64,000 bases of DNA from an uncultured Colwellia sp. (GCA_913058395.1 CAJXQI010000006.1:1-64000); one strand, 5' to 3'; counted from the stretch's first letter, positions 20,194 to 29,488 are shown. The notes: generated from the sequence alone by a model not told the origin. Made by a program: numbers and translations.

Positions 20194-20973
20194 GTGTCGT
20201 CTGATTCTCTATTAGCACCAATACTGTCCTTTCTTCAATGTGAAACACCTCAAGCTTGGATTGACGAAGCGATTAAACCAGAAAATTTAGATATTATTTT
20301 AATCGACCACTTGATCTGTGAGCTTAAAGCAGCACAATCAGCGATGTTTTTGATTCGAAAATATGTTGTTGATAAACCAAGTGGTGATGCACTTTTAGCT
20401 TGGTTACAGCCCTTTGAAACGCTAATTTATAAGCGAGAAGGTGATTGGCGTACGTTAGCGGCAAAAAATAAATTAACTAAATCAGTCATTCCAAAAGCTG
20501 ATTCGTCTTATGGTCAAAGCCTAATTGATAAAATGGTCATGCTGATTAAAGAAGAACTACATCATTTTTATCAGGTATTAGAGATCATGGATGAATACGG
20601 CATTGAGTACCGCAGCATTACACCATGTCGTTATGCAAAAGGTATGTTGAAACACGTGAAAACTTTTGAACCTGATGCACTTATCGATAAATTAATTGTT
20701 GGCGCTTATATCGAAGCGAGATCTTGTGAACGCTTTGCTAAACTTGCGCCACATGTTGATAAACGCTTAGGTGACTTTTATATTTCGTTATTACGCTCAG
20801 AAGCACGTCATTATCAAGATTACTTAACGTTAGCAAAAGAAATAGCCGGCCCAGAGCAAGCTGAAAAGGTCGATAACCGAATTGCTCACTTTGCAGAAGT
20901 TGAAGCAGAATTAATGACTAGCCCTGATAACGATTTTAAATTTCATAGTGGTGTGCCGACAAACGCAGCTTAA
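20194..20973 (+). CDS. miaE: tRNA-(ms2io6A37) hydroxylase MiaE
   Basis: MiaE is a nonheme diiron monooxygenase that hydroxylates 2-methylthio-isopentenyl-adenosine at tRNA position 37. The 259-residue protein has ferritin-like helices with the iron-ligand Glu/His pattern (EELHHFYQVLEIM, YIEARSCERF, RSEARHYQDY). It starts with GTG 20194. A truncated homologous 5' end lies at 17531, so this copy may carry a replacement 5' end and promoter brought with the insert. Confidence 0.93.
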   Translation: MSSDSLLAPILSFLQCETPQAWIDEAIKPENLDIILIDHLICELKAAQSAMFLIRKYVVDKPSGDALLAWLQPFETLIYKREGDWRTLAAKNKLTKSVIPKADSSYGQSLIDKMVMLIKEELHHFYQVLEIMDEYGIEYRSITPCRYAKGMLKHVKTFEPDALIDKLIVGAYIEARSCERFAKLAPHVDKRLGDFYISLLRSEARHYQDYLTLAKEIAGPEQAEKVDNRIAHFAEVEAELMTSPDNDFKFHSGVPTNAA

Positions 20974-21138
20974 ATGAAAAGTGCCGCTGTTTCTTTGGTT
21001 GAAGTTTTAGGTAACAAATTATGAATATTATCGCTTACTATTTTTAATTGTTTAGATAAGTCGCTACTATGCGAGCAGGCGTTATTAATACGTCCTCTAT
21101 TCACATAAGAATTACTATAATAATAAGGAAAATATAGA

Positions 21139-23025
21139 ATGCGTTCTATGATTGCATTAGTTGGAGCTGTGGCCTGTTTATCTGCCTGCCAACCTAATAG
21201 TTCAACACCTACTTCAACCACACAACCTTCTGTAGCTGAAGCGTCAGTAGCTCAAACGGCTCAGAAAAATAAACTAAGTGAATCACAACGCTTAAATGAA
21301 TGGTTTGCAATTAAATATGAAGAGCAATTGCAAAGTAGCCCTATTATGTTGACGTTTTTAGGACGTAAAGAAAAATACGACCAAATGAACGATATGTCAG
21401 AAGCATTTGAGAAAAAGCATTTAGCATGGCAAGCAAAAACAGTTGAAGAGTTAAAGTCTAGCTTTGATTACAACAAGCTAACCGCTGAAGCGAAAATTTC
21501 ATACGATATTTGGGTTTATCAAAATGAAAAGGACCAAGCCGGTCAAGCGTTTAACAAAAACGGTTATATTTTTACGCAGTTTAATGGTATTCAAGCGTTT
21601 GCCGCGCAATTTTTAATTAACTTTCATCGTGTTGATGAGTTAAGTGATATGCAAGCGTATATTAAGCGTATTGGTGGTATAAGCACTGCAATTGATCAAT
21701 TATTAGTACGCGCAAAAGAAAATGCTGAAGCGGGTACACGCCCACCTAAATTTGCTTATGAAGGTGTTATTGAACAGTCTAATAATTTGATTTCTGGTCT
21801 ACCATTTTCAACTGCAAAAGAAGTAACAGACTCACCGCTTTGGATGGACGTACAAAGAAAGATCAAGGGTTTAGTTGATGCTGAAAAAATTACTGCAGAG
21901 CAAGCTCAAACGTTAAAAGCAGATGCAAAAGCACAACTACTTAAGGCATTTTTACCTAGTTACCAAGCATTAATTGCTTGGTTTGAAAGTGATATTGTAA
22001 ATACTGTTAGCAACCCTACAGGTGTTTCTACGCAAAACAATGGTAAAGCTTTCTATGACCATATGATTGGTGTTTCAACAACGACTGATTTATCAGCCGT
22101 TGAAATTCATGAAATTGGCTTAAAAGAAGTTGCTCGTATCACCAATGAAATGATCGCGATTAAAGAGCGCGTTGGTTTTGAAGGCGATTTACAAGCATTC
22201 TTCAATTTTATTAAAACCGATGAGCAATTCTTTTATCCAAATACTGATGAAGGCCGCGAAGGTTATATTACTGACACTGACGCATACCTAAGTGTTATTA
22301 ATAAACTACTACCAGAATATTTTGGTATTTTACCAAAAGCTGATTTAGTGGTTAAACGTGTTGAAGCATTCAGAGAGCAAGACGGTGCGGCGCAACACTA
22401 CAACCCTGGTACGCCAGATGGTAGTCGTCCTGGTGTTTATTATGCACATTTATCTGATATGTCATCAATGCCAAAAAATGAAATGGAAGGTGTTGCTTAC
22501 CATGAAGGTAATCCTGGGCATCATATGCAAATATCAATTGCGCAAGAGCTAACCTCAGTACCACAATTTAGAACGCAAGCAAGTTTTACTGCTTATAGTG
22601 AAGGTTGGGGTTTATATGCAGAACTATTGGCAAAAGAAATGGGCGCATATGAAAATGACTTTTCTGACTTTGGCCGTTTAGTGAATGAAATGTGGCGTGC
22701 TGTACGTTTGGTTGTTGATACTGGCTTACACACAAAAGGTTGGACTGAAGAGCAAGCTATTACTTATTTTAAAGAAAAAACGCCGATTGCAGAAGAAGCT
22801 ATTATTTCTGAAGTACGCCGTTACTTAGTATTACCTGGTCAAGCAACGTCATACAAAATTGGTATGTTAAAAATTATTGAGTTGCGCGAAAATGCTAAAA
22901 AAGCACTTGGCGACCGTTTCGATATTCGAGGCTTCCACGATACTATTTTAGGTGGTGGTGCAATGCCATTAGCAATTCTAGAACGTCGCGTTAATGACTG
23001 GGTTAATAGCGAAATGGCTAAATAA
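21139..23025 (+). CDS. DUF885 family lipoprotein (putative peptidase)
   Basis: A 628-residue DUF885 protein. The N-terminus is a lipoprotein signal with lipobox LSAC at about residue 16, so it is membrane-anchored and outside the cytoplasm. The zinc-peptidase-like motif is in VAYHEGNPGHHMQISIAQ with a later Glu in YSEGWGLYAELL. The family is considered M1/M32-like gluzincins of unknown substrate. Monocistronic, followed by a terminator. Confidence 0.88.
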   Translation: MRSMIALVGAVACLSACQPNSSTPTSTTQPSVAEASVAQTAQKNKLSESQRLNEWFAIKYEEQLQSSPIMLTFLGRKEKYDQMNDMSEAFEKKHLAWQAKTVEELKSSFDYNKLTAEAKISYDIWVYQNEKDQAGQAFNKNGYIFTQFNGIQAFAAQFLINFHRVDELSDMQAYIKRIGGISTAIDQLLVRAKENAEAGTRPPKFAYEGVIEQSNNLISGLPFSTAKEVTDSPLWMDVQRKIKGLVDAEKITAEQAQTLKADAKAQLLKAFLPSYQALIAWFESDIVNTVSNPTGVSTQNNGKAFYDHMIGVSTTTDLSAVEIHEIGLKEVARITNEMIAIKERVGFEGDLQAFFNFIKTDEQFFYPNTDEGREGYITDTDAYLSVINKLLPEYFGILPKADLVVKRVEAFREQDGAAQHYNPGTPDGSRPGVYYAHLSDMSSMPKNEMEGVAYHEGNPGHHMQISIAQELTSVPQFRTQASFTAYSEGWGLYAELLAKEMGAYENDFSDFGRLVNEMWRAVRLVVDTGLHTKGWTEEQAITYFKEKTPIAEEAIISEVRRYLVLPGQATSYKIGMLKIIELRENAKKALGDRFDIRGFHDTILGGGAMPLAILERRVNDWVNSEMAK

Positions 23026-23052
23026 CTTAATTATTTGGTAAAGCGATCAATA

Positions 23053-23080
23053 AAACGCCTAAGCAAATACTTAGGCGTTT
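23053..23080. terminator. Rho-independent terminator between DUF885 gene and lpxH
   Basis: AAACGCCTAA / TTAGGCGTTT stem of 10 bp with an 8-nt loop, ending in a T-run. It can serve both the plus-strand gene and the convergent lpxH operon. Confidence 0.88.
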
Positions 23081-23157
23081 TTGTATTCAGGAATGATAGA
23101 ATACAGCGCTCACATGGACGTGAAAGAATGAAGATATTCAGAGCAGTAAATAGACTT

Positions 23158-23928
23158 TTATTGCTTGCTTAATTCAAATGGACTATTCATTAATTCGATC
23201 GAATCGGGCGTCGCTTTTAACCACGCTCCTTGTTCGTACCAATCACCCAGAACAATACGCTGTGCGGCTTGATTATTGACAACAATGTCATGAATGTCAG
23301 GGCGATGAGTATGGCCATGAATCATTAACTGACTTTGATACTGGCTCAAGCACTCTACTACTTCACTTTCAGTAACATCCATAATATCTTGTGATTTCAT
23401 TGCTGTTGCTGATGCACTTTGGTCGCGGTAGTTATTGGCGATTTTTCGTCGAACGCTTAGCGGTAAACTTTTAATAATGGCTTGCCACCACCAGCTTCGA
23501 GATTTTTTACGAAATTTTTGATAACCAACATCACGCGTACATAGTGTATCGCCATGCATGATAACCACAGGTTTGCCGTATAAGTCGATTAAGGTGATTT
23601 CAGGTAGTAATTCCATACCTGATTGCTTTGCAAATCGTTTACCGAGCAAAAAGTCACGATTACCATGAATAAAGTAAATTTTACAACCAAGGTTTGAAAG
23701 GTTTTTTATTGCTTGGGATATTTCTAATATAAATGAACTGTCGTCGTCATCACCGACCCAATATTCAAACAAATCACCAAGAATATATAAAACTTCGGCT
23801 TTGGGTGCATCATTTTGTAAAAAAGACAAAAAACAGGCCGTAATATCGGGCCTGTTTTGGGCTAGGTGTAAATCAGCAATAAAGTAAGTTAATGCTGATT
23901 TAGTGACCTTATGAGTAGATTCGCTCAT
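23158..23928 (-). CDS. lpxH: UDP-2,3-diacylglucosamine hydrolase
   Basis: LpxH removes UMP from UDP-diacylglucosamine to give lipid X in lipid A synthesis, at the cytoplasmic face of the inner membrane. The 256-residue calcineurin-like phosphoesterase shows all metal motifs: FIADLHLAQNRP, ILGDLFEYWVGDD, FIHGNRDFLLG, VIMHGDTLCTRD and MIHGHTHRPDIHD. It is 24 bases downstream of ppiB and likely in its operon. Confidence 0.95.
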   Translation of the reverse strand: MSESTHKVTKSALTYFIADLHLAQNRPDITACFLSFLQNDAPKAEVLYILGDLFEYWVGDDDDSSFILEISQAIKNLSNLGCKIYFIHGNRDFLLGKRFAKQSGMELLPEITLIDLYGKPVVIMHGDTLCTRDVGYQKFRKKSRSWWWQAIIKSLPLSVRRKIANNYRDQSASATAMKSQDIMDVTESEVVECLSQYQSQLMIHGHTHRPDIHDIVVNNQAAQRIVLGDWYEQGAWLKATPDSIELMNSPFELSKQ

Positions 23929-23952
23929 AGAGTTTTCGTCGCTAAGCTAAAG

Positions 23953-24444
23953 TTACGCTACGATTGTTTCTTCGATCAAAATTTCTTCTTTTGGTACATC
24001 GTCATGAAAACCCATACGACCGGTATCAACTAAGGTCATTTTGTCGACAACATCCATACCTTCAACAACTTTACCAAATACACAGTAACCCCAGCCTTGC
24101 ACGTCTTCACTTTTAAAGTTAAGGAAGTCGTTATCAGCTAAGTTAATGAAAAACTGTGCTGATGCTGAATGTGGGTCTTGTGTACGTGCCATTGCTAAAG
24201 TACCACGAGCGTTGGTTAAACCATTATTTGCTTCGTTTTCAATGCTTGCGCGCGTGTCTTTTTCGCCCATACCTGAAGCAAAACCGCCGCCTTGTGCCAT
24301 AAAACCTTTAATTACACGGTGAAAAATAGTGCCGTTGAAGAAACCATCTTCAGCGTATTGTTGAAAGTTTTTAGCCGTAACAGGTGCGTTGTCAAAATCT
24401 AGTTCGATTTGAATATCGCCTAAAGTTGTTTTAAATGTGATCAT
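23953..24444 (-). CDS. ppiB: Peptidyl-prolyl cis-trans isomerase B (cyclophilin)
   Basis: A 163-residue cytoplasmic cyclophilin with no signal peptide. It has [13 protein letters not shown] (catalytic Arg), [17 protein letters not shown] and [16 protein letters not shown]. It precedes lpxH and is divergent from cysS, the common gammaproteobacterial order. Confidence 0.96.
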   Translation of the reverse strand: MITFKTTLGDIQIELDFDNAPVTAKNFQQYAEDGFFNGTIFHRVIKGFMAQGGGFASGMGEKDTRASIENEANNGLTNARGTLAMARTQDPHSASAQFFINLADNDFLNFKSEDVQGWGYCVFGKVVEGMDVVDKMTLVDTGRMGFHDDVPKEEILIEETIVA

Positions 24445-24656
24445 TTGAGTTCTCGTAAATAAGAAAGAAATTTAATTGCGCGAATTGTAACTTAATCAAT
24501 TGAATATTTCTCGGCAAAATTTCATTGTCTATTTCTCGGCAAATTTAACCAAGCTAATGATTCACAGCAATACATGGGGTACAATTGCGCTAATTCTCGC
24601 TGTGAGAATGTTAGAACTCAATTAAGTATTCATATTACATAGGAAAAAGTGCCGTT

Positions 24657-26039
24657 ATGTTACAAATTTATAATACCTTAAGCAGGAAAAAAGAAGTTTT
24701 TAAGCCAATCACTTCCAATAAGGTAGGTTTGTATGTTTGTGGTATTACCATTTATGACCGTTGCCATATTGGCCACGCGCGAACCTATGTAGCATTCGAT
24801 ATTATCGCCCGATACTTTAAATATTTAGGCTACGATTTAACGCATGTTAGAAACATTACTGATGTTGATGATAAAATTATTAAGCGCGCTAATGAAAATG
24901 GTGAAAGTTGTGAGTCGTTAACGTTACGTATGACTGAACAAATGTATCAAGATTTTGATGATCTTAATATTATGCGCCCAGACATTGCGCCGACAGTTAC
25001 TGGTCATATGGACGAAATCATCGCCTTAGTTGCCCGTCTTATTGAACGTAAACACGCTTACGTTGCCAGTAATGGTGATGTGTTATTCGATGTTAGTAGT
25101 TTTAAAGATTACGGCAAATTAAGCTTACAGAATTTAGATATGCTGCAAGCGGGCGCTCGTGTTGACGTTGATGAAGCTAAAAATAGCCCATTAGATTTTG
25201 TTTTATGGAAAATGGCTAAACCAGATGAGCCTAGCTGGGAATCTCCATGGGGCAAAGGTCGTCCAGGTTGGCATATTGAATGTTCAGCCATGAACAGTAA
25301 GCACTTAGGTGAGCATTTTGATATTCACGGCGGTGGCTCAGATTTACAGTTTCCACATCATGAAAATGAAATAGCACAATCATGCTGTGCTTATGATACG
25401 CCATACGTAAATTACTGGATGCATGGCGGTATGGTACAAATTAATAAAGAAAAAATGTCAAAGTCATTAAACAACTTTTTCACTTTACGTAGCGTACTGG
25501 ATGAATATGACGCGGAATCAGTGCGTTTCTTTTTAACTTCTAGCCATTACCGTAGCCAGTTGAATTATTCACAAGATAATTTAACGCAAGCACGTGCAAG
25601 CTTAGAGCGAATTTACACCGCTTTACGTGATGTTGCGCCTATTAAGGTCGAGCTAAAAGGCAATGAATACGTTGAACGTTTTGAAAAAGCCATGAATGAT
25701 GATTTCAATTGTCCTGAAGCAATGCCAGTATTATTTGAATTAGCAAAAGAAATAAATCGTGTTAAAGCTGATGATGCTACAGCAGCCGGTAAACTTGCCT
25801 TTATTCTTGTTTCATTAGGTGAAGTTTTAGGTGTTGCGCAAAATTCACCTGAAGACTTTTTACAAGGTGGAAGCGGTGATACCGATGAAGTAGCAGAAAT
25901 TGAAGCGTTAATTGTGCAGCGTAATGAAGCTCGTGCTAATAAAGACTGGGCAATGGCTGATGATGCTCGTGATAAGTTAGCAGTATTAAACGTTATATTA
26001 GAAGACAGTGCTGGTAAAACGACTTGGCGTAAAGGCTAA
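24657..26039 (+). CDS. cysS: Cysteinyl-tRNA synthetase
   Basis: A 460-residue class I synthetase charging tRNA-Cys. It has the zinc Cys in [17 protein letters not shown], the HIGH motif there, zinc ligands in [12 protein letters not shown] and [11 protein letters not shown], and the KMSKSL loop. Length is normal. Divergent from ppiB. Confidence 0.97.
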   Translation: MLQIYNTLSRKKEVFKPITSNKVGLYVCGITIYDRCHIGHARTYVAFDIIARYFKYLGYDLTHVRNITDVDDKIIKRANENGESCESLTLRMTEQMYQDFDDLNIMRPDIAPTVTGHMDEIIALVARLIERKHAYVASNGDVLFDVSSFKDYGKLSLQNLDMLQAGARVDVDEAKNSPLDFVLWKMAKPDEPSWESPWGKGRPGWHIECSAMNSKHLGEHFDIHGGGSDLQFPHHENEIAQSCCAYDTPYVNYWMHGGMVQINKEKMSKSLNNFFTLRSVLDEYDAESVRFFLTSSHYRSQLNYSQDNLTQARASLERIYTALRDVAPIKVELKGNEYVERFEKAMNDDFNCPEAMPVLFELAKEINRVKADDATAAGKLAFILVSLGEVLGVAQNSPEDFLQGGSGDTDEVAEIEALIVQRNEARANKDWAMADDARDKLAVLNVILEDSAGKTTWRKG

Positions 26040-26110
26040 AAGCACGCCTTTCATCATTATGTGATGGCATTGTGATTTGATATAAGTACAAAGCACTTAC
26101 TTAAAACTAA

Positions 26111-26137
26111 AAAGCCAGTATCTAAGATACTGGCTTT
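26111..26137. terminator. Bidirectional terminator between cysS and folD
   Basis: A perfect 12-bp stem (AAAGCCAGTATC / GATACTGGCTTT) with a 3-nt loop and T-runs on both strands, lying between the convergent genes cysS and folD. Confidence 0.93.
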
Positions 26138-26172
26138 TTTAATATAATCTATTGCCGCTAAATTGCTTGTAA

Positions 26173-27027
26173 TTAACTATGGAATTCTTCACAGGCAATT
26201 AAAGTATTCTCAATTAAGCTTGCTACTGTCATAGGGCCTACGCCACCCGGAACAGGTGTGATGTGGCTGGCACTTTCTTTTGCTTTTGCAAAACCAACAT
26301 CGCCTACAAGCTTGCCATTATCTAGTCGGTTGATGCCAACATCGATAATAATAGCGCCTTCCTTAATCCATTCTCCAGGAATAAACTCAGGTTTACCGAC
26401 GGCTACGACTAGTAAATCAGCATTTCGAACTTTGTTTTCTAAGTCTTTAGTGAATCGATGAGTTGTCGTCACGGTACAACCCGCTAACAACAACTCTAAT
26501 GTCATAGGTCGACCAACGATATTAGACGCGCCAACAACAACCGCTTCTAAACCATGTGGTGAGACGCCAGTTGATGTGATTAACTCCATAATACCCTTTG
26601 GAGTACATGGGCGAAGACCAGGTTGACGTAACGCTAACTTACCGACGTTATTAGGATGAAAACCATCAACATCTTTTTTAGGATTGATGTGTTCGATAAT
26701 TAAATTGGCGTCCAATCCTTCAGGTAATGGTAGCTGTACAAGAATACCATCAATTTCATCATCATTATTTAATTGGTCAATTAAGGTGAATAATTCGCCT
26801 TGGGAAGTGCTTGGTGGTAAGTCATAAGAACGAGAAACAAATCCTACTTCTTCACATGCTTTACGTTTGCTACCCACATAAACTTGCGATGCGGGATCGC
26901 TACCCACAAGAATTACCGCTAAACCTGGAGCACGTAACCCCTCGTCTATGCGTTTTTGTACTTTATCTTTAATAGAATGGCGTAGTTGTTGGGCGATCAA
27001 CTTACCGTCAATTAGCGCTGCAGTCAT
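26173..27027 (-). CDS. folD: Methylenetetrahydrofolate dehydrogenase / cyclohydrolase
   Basis: FolD interconverts methylene-, methenyl- and formyl-tetrahydrofolate using NADP. The 284-residue protein has [14 protein letters not shown] with the catalytic Lys, [12 protein letters not shown], the Rossmann segment [12 protein letters not shown] and the C-terminal [12 protein letters not shown]. It is complete. The tRNA cluster starts on the opposite strand about 280 bases upstream. Confidence 0.97.
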   Translation of the reverse strand: MTAALIDGKLIAQQLRHSIKDKVQKRIDEGLRAPGLAVILVGSDPASQVYVGSKRKACEEVGFVSRSYDLPPSTSQGELFTLIDQLNNDDEIDGILVQLPLPEGLDANLIIEHINPKKDVDGFHPNNVGKLALRQPGLRPCTPKGIMELITSTGVSPHGLEAVVVGASNIVGRPMTLELLLAGCTVTTTHRFTKDLENKVRNADLLVVAVGKPEFIPGEWIKEGAIIIDVGINRLDNGKLVGDVGFAKAKESASHITPVPGGVGPMTVASLIENTLIACEEFHS

Positions 27028-27236
27028 AATACTTCACAAAAAGGTTAAAAACGTGACCATTTTCGCATATTAGAAAAGGTAATTATAGAAAATAACGCTA
27101 AAGAGCTATTAAAAGTGCTTTTGAATTTAATTGCTGATAAAAACAGAGGTAATTTTCTTTTTTCGGATGATATTAGTGTTATTTTAATCAAGATGCTGTA
27201 AAAGTGAGCGAACAAACATTTATTTAAAAAAAGTGT

Positions 27237-27265
27237 TTGACGCGCAACGGGCAACTAGGTAATAT
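27237..27265 (+). promoter_or_regulatory. Sigma-70 promoter for the tRNA cluster
   Basis: TTGACG (27237-27242), a 17-bp spacer and TAATAT (27260-27265), followed by the GC-rich discriminator CCGCCCCCG. The GC-rich discriminator is typical of stable-RNA promoters under stringent control. tRNA-Pro begins 39 bases downstream. Confidence 0.85.
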
Positions 27266-27304
27266 CCGCCCCCGTTGAGAGAGCAAGCTTTTTTAACAAT
27301 ATGT

Positions 27305-27381
27305 CGGTGATTAGCGCAGCTTGGTAGCGCACTTGGTTTGGGTCCAAGGGGTCGCAAGTTCGAATCTTGCATCACCGACCA
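27305..27381 (+). tRNA. tRNA-Pro(UGG)
   Basis: A 77-nt cloverleaf with encoded CCA. Acceptor CGGTGAT pairs with ATCACCG, D-arm GCGC/GCGC, anticodon stem CTTGG/CCAAG with loop TTTGGGT (anticodon TGG), and T-arm GCAAG TTCGAAT CTTGC. All stems pair. Confidence 0.97.
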
Positions 27382-27448
27382 CTTTTTCTTTCTAATAACT
27401 TTTGTTATGTTAAAGAATAAGTGTAGGTTTTGATGTCACTAAGTTCTC

Positions 27449-27480
27449 TCGCAAGTTTGGATTTTACATCATAACCACTT
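27449..27480 (+). pseudogene. Decayed 3' half of a tRNA-Pro copy
   Basis: TCGCAAGTTTGGATTTTACA onward matches the T-arm, acceptor end and first downstream bases of the intact tRNA-Pro (TCGCAAGTTCGAATCTTGCA) at most positions, with point changes and a one-base deletion. The 5' half is not recognisable. This is a relic of a tandem duplication. Confidence 0.65.
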
Positions 27481-27551
27481 CTTTATGTTTTTCATAAGGA
27501 AGGAGTAAACTTTATTAAGTATGAAGTTTACTTAGCATCTGTAGGCAATGT

Positions 27552-27579
27552 GCGCCCTTAGCTCAGCTGGATAGAGCAA
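27552..27579 (+). pseudogene. 5' fragment of a tRNA-Arg-like gene
   Basis: Bases 27552-27579 (GCGCCCTTAGCTCAGCTGGA TAGAGCAA) are a canonical acceptor 5' strand plus D-arm of a bacterial tRNA-Arg. The sequence then loses cloverleaf structure: no anticodon arm and no matching AGGGCGC acceptor strand follow. It is a broken gene, not the intron-bearing one downstream, whose acceptor strand differs. Confidence 0.7.
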
Positions 27580-27764
27580 GTATTACCCCCTAGGGTATTA
27601 CCTAAACTACCAAAGTGTAAGGTTTTCGATGCGTGCAGGGTAGGTAACTTTACCCATCTTCTGATAAAAGTTACTACAATAGGTAACATGTGTTTTTGTA
27701 TTATAAATCTAGAATTTCAGATTATTTGCATTTAAATATTAGTTATTTATTATAGATATATAAA

Positions 27765-28060
27765 GGTCCGTTAGCTCAGCTGGATAGAGCATCCGCCTTC
27801 TAAAAGTAAAATTTGGGCCTTATTGGTGAAAGCCCTTAAGTGTAAGATGTCAAATTCAGGGAAACCTTCCATGTAATGATGATGGCAATCCTGAGCCAAG
27901 CCTTACGAAAGTGAGGAAGGTGCAGAGACTAGACGGCATCCACCTAAAGCGTAAGCAATGGTGAAGGGATAGTCCAGCGCACGAAGCCTCAATGGTGGCA
28001 GTGAAAACTGTAGTGTGATGAAGCGGAGGGTCACAGGTTCGAATCCTGTACGGACTGCCA
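27765..28060 (+). tRNA. tRNA-Arg(UCU) interrupted by a group I intron
   Basis: Exons 27765-27801 and 28021-28060 join to a 77-nt tRNA with encoded CCA. The acceptor GGTCCGT pairs with ACGGACT (one G-U), the D-arm is GCTC/GAGC, the anticodon stem is TCCGC/GCGGA with loop CTTCTAA (anticodon TCT), and the T-arm is ACAGG TTCGAAT CCTGT. The insertion lies between tRNA positions 36 and 37, directly after the anticodon. Without removal of the 219-nt insert the anticodon arm cannot form, so this gene depends on self-splicing. Confidence 0.93.
27802..28020 (+). ncRNA. Group I (IC3-type) self-splicing intron in tRNA-Arg
   Basis: The 219-nt insert shows the conserved group I core in order: P-like GTCAAATTCAGGGAAACC (27849-27866), Q-like GGCAATCCTGAGCCAAGCC (27884-27902), R-like GCAGAGACTAGACGGCA (about 27922-27938) with CCACCTAAAG following, and S-like AAGGGATAGTCCAG (about 27964-27977). 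The R/S strands GACTA and TAGTC can form P7. The 5' exon ends in U and the intron ends in G, as expected. The core closely resembles the Azoarcus tRNA-Ile(CAU) intron, which has the same 36/37 position. There is no room for a homing endonuclease. The P1/P2 pairing could not be settled by eye; UCU with GGG at 27814-27816 is one option. Confidence 0.92.
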
Positions 28061-28558
28061 TATCTTTTTATTTATATCTCGCCATTTATATTTTCTAATA
28101 ATTAAACTTCTTAAATATATCGATTAATATTCTATTTAAGCTCTCTGATATTCAACTTAAGCAACTAACACTAACTTTAAATACCATTATTCCCTTGAGC
28201 TAAGCTCAATCATACATACTCTTCTGCCTCGCATTAGCGTTTATGCGATCTGAACTAACTAAAATGTGAAAGCTGATTTATTAGATAAGGCATCAATCTC
28301 GCACGCGATAACTAATCTTCTTTTGAATGTAATTCAATTTCACTCGTACCTTACTTGTTCTTTGTAAATCCAAAGCATACTTGATTTAGATATATTCCGA
28401 TTCATTTGTCTTAGATGTGTTTTATTTATAAAACAGTGCCAAATGATATTTAGAATATTTAATTTTTAGTATAGATTTCAGTGTATTAACTGTGAAATAA
28501 TGACCGTTAGGAGTTAATTAATAGGAGGTGACATAAAAAATATTATTGAGGTAATAAA
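28061..28558. other. AT-rich gap at the core/accessory boundary
   Basis: No gene or RNA is recognisable in these 498 bases between tRNA-Arg and the first accessory gene. One short stretch (AAAATGTGAAAGCTGA, about 28260-28275) resembles the intergenic TGTGAAAGAG motif seen elsewhere. It must hold the promoter of the downstream cassette. Confidence 0.5.
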
Positions 28559-29005
28559 ATGAGCGTAAATTGTTTTTATAAGAGCGAATTAAAAGAGGAG
28601 TTGAAAAAAGAGCTACTTCACAGCAATGATTTAAGTAAGAAAGAGTTGGAGTTTCTGCACTTTATGTTATTTGAAATAATTAAAGTGTACGAATTTTCAA
28701 AAATTTTAATTCAACAAAATGTAAGTGTTGCTGGTGACGAAGGCGTCGAATATTTATATTTTATAGACGGTCAATACTTACCGTTCCCCCAACGAAAAGA
28801 TTACGCTAGATATGTTTTTAACAAATCTAAATTTGCGACAGATTTAAAAATGTCTTATCAATATCACAATCGCTATGGCGAATTCCTTACTAAATTTCTA
28901 GAAGCTGCTACAGCAGCATTACTTGATTATGCTGTTTCAGGTGTATTTAAAGACATAATAAATACTGGTAGGCTATTTGTTAATCCGGCAATGGAAACGG
29001 TTTAA
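28559..29005 (+). CDS. Unknown protein, first gene of QueC/PfkB-NDT cassette
   Basis: A 148-residue soluble protein that I do not recognise. It has a charged helical N-terminus (KSELKEELKKELLHSNDLSK), a central YLYFIDGQYLPFPQRKDYAR and a helical C-terminal part. No nucleotidyltransferase motif (no G-S with paired acidic residues) is present, so it is not a CD-NTase. GAGGT precedes the ATG with good spacing. It is followed on the same strand by three genes of the cassette, although 149 bases separate it from the next. Confidence 0.65.
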   Translation: MSVNCFYKSELKEELKKELLHSNDLSKKELEFLHFMLFEIIKVYEFSKILIQQNVSVAGDEGVEYLYFIDGQYLPFPQRKDYARYVFNKSKFATDLKMSYQYHNRYGEFLTKFLEAATAALLDYAVSGVFKDIINTGRLFVNPAMETV

Positions 29006-29154
29006 TGTGCTTTTTATTCTCCTAGTTTTGGATACATAAAGATGAACCAAATCAAATATATGCTTTATTACTCAATATACTGTTGTAAATGCGCCTGTTT
29101 GTTAATAATGTAACTATTGTCTTTGGAATAGTATTAATTTGACAAGGAGCTTGT

Positions 29155-29487
29155 ATGTCAAGTGGTGGATTTAGCGCACCTCCGAGAGGTGCTGGTGGGA
29201 TTGTAGACGATAATGTTTGCTCAAGCTTAGTGTTTGTAACTAAAGTAGCAAATGCTGATGAAGATTTGATTGACGATCTAAATGAAGGAATGTTGCTTGA
29301 TGTAAGCCTTGTTATTGAAAATGGCGTGGAATCGGTTGCTATCTTATTTCGAGATCAGGTTTTAGGTGGGATCATGAGTCATGGTGTTCAATTAAAATCA
29401 TGCCTTAGCAATGACTTTGAATTTGAAGCGATTGTTTTATCTGTATCTATGGGGATCATCACGATCAAAATCCAACCAAGGAAGTAA
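29155..29487 (+). CDS. Small protein with Gly-rich N-terminus, possible modification substrate
   Basis: A 110-residue protein with an unusual flexible start, MSSGGFSAPPRGAGGIVDD, then a compact beta-rich domain beginning CSSLVFVTKVANAD, with EGMLLDVSLVIENGVESV and a C-terminal FEAIVLSVSMGIITIKIQP. I do not know a named family. It has AAGGAG upstream and its stop is one base before the next ATG, so it is translationally linked to the kinase/NDT fusion. With a QueC-like enzyme in the same operon, the Gly-rich N-terminus is a candidate target for nucleobase conjugation; this is inference. Confidence 0.72.
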   Translation: MSSGGFSAPPRGAGGIVDDNVCSSLVFVTKVANADEDLIDDLNEGMLLDVSLVIENGVESVAILFRDQVLGGIMSHGVQLKSCLSNDFEFEAIVLSVSMGIITIKIQPRK

Positions 29488-29488
29488 T

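Noticed and set aside
23158-24444. Shared phrase ATTTCTCGGCAAA repeated just upstream (24507-24545) as an operator
   Set aside because: Two short AT-rich copies between ppiB and cysS with no known regulator match; too weak to report as a site.
27552-27680. A second functional tRNA-Arg, perhaps also with an intron
   Set aside because: Only the acceptor 5' strand and D-arm are present; no matching acceptor 3' strand, T-arm or group I core follows.
28559-29005. Possibility that the first cassette gene is a CD-NTase, which would make the locus a type IV CBASS
   Set aside because: It is only 148 residues and lacks the nucleotidyltransferase G-S and acidic-triad pattern; no other gene nearby has it, so a classical CBASS call is not supported.
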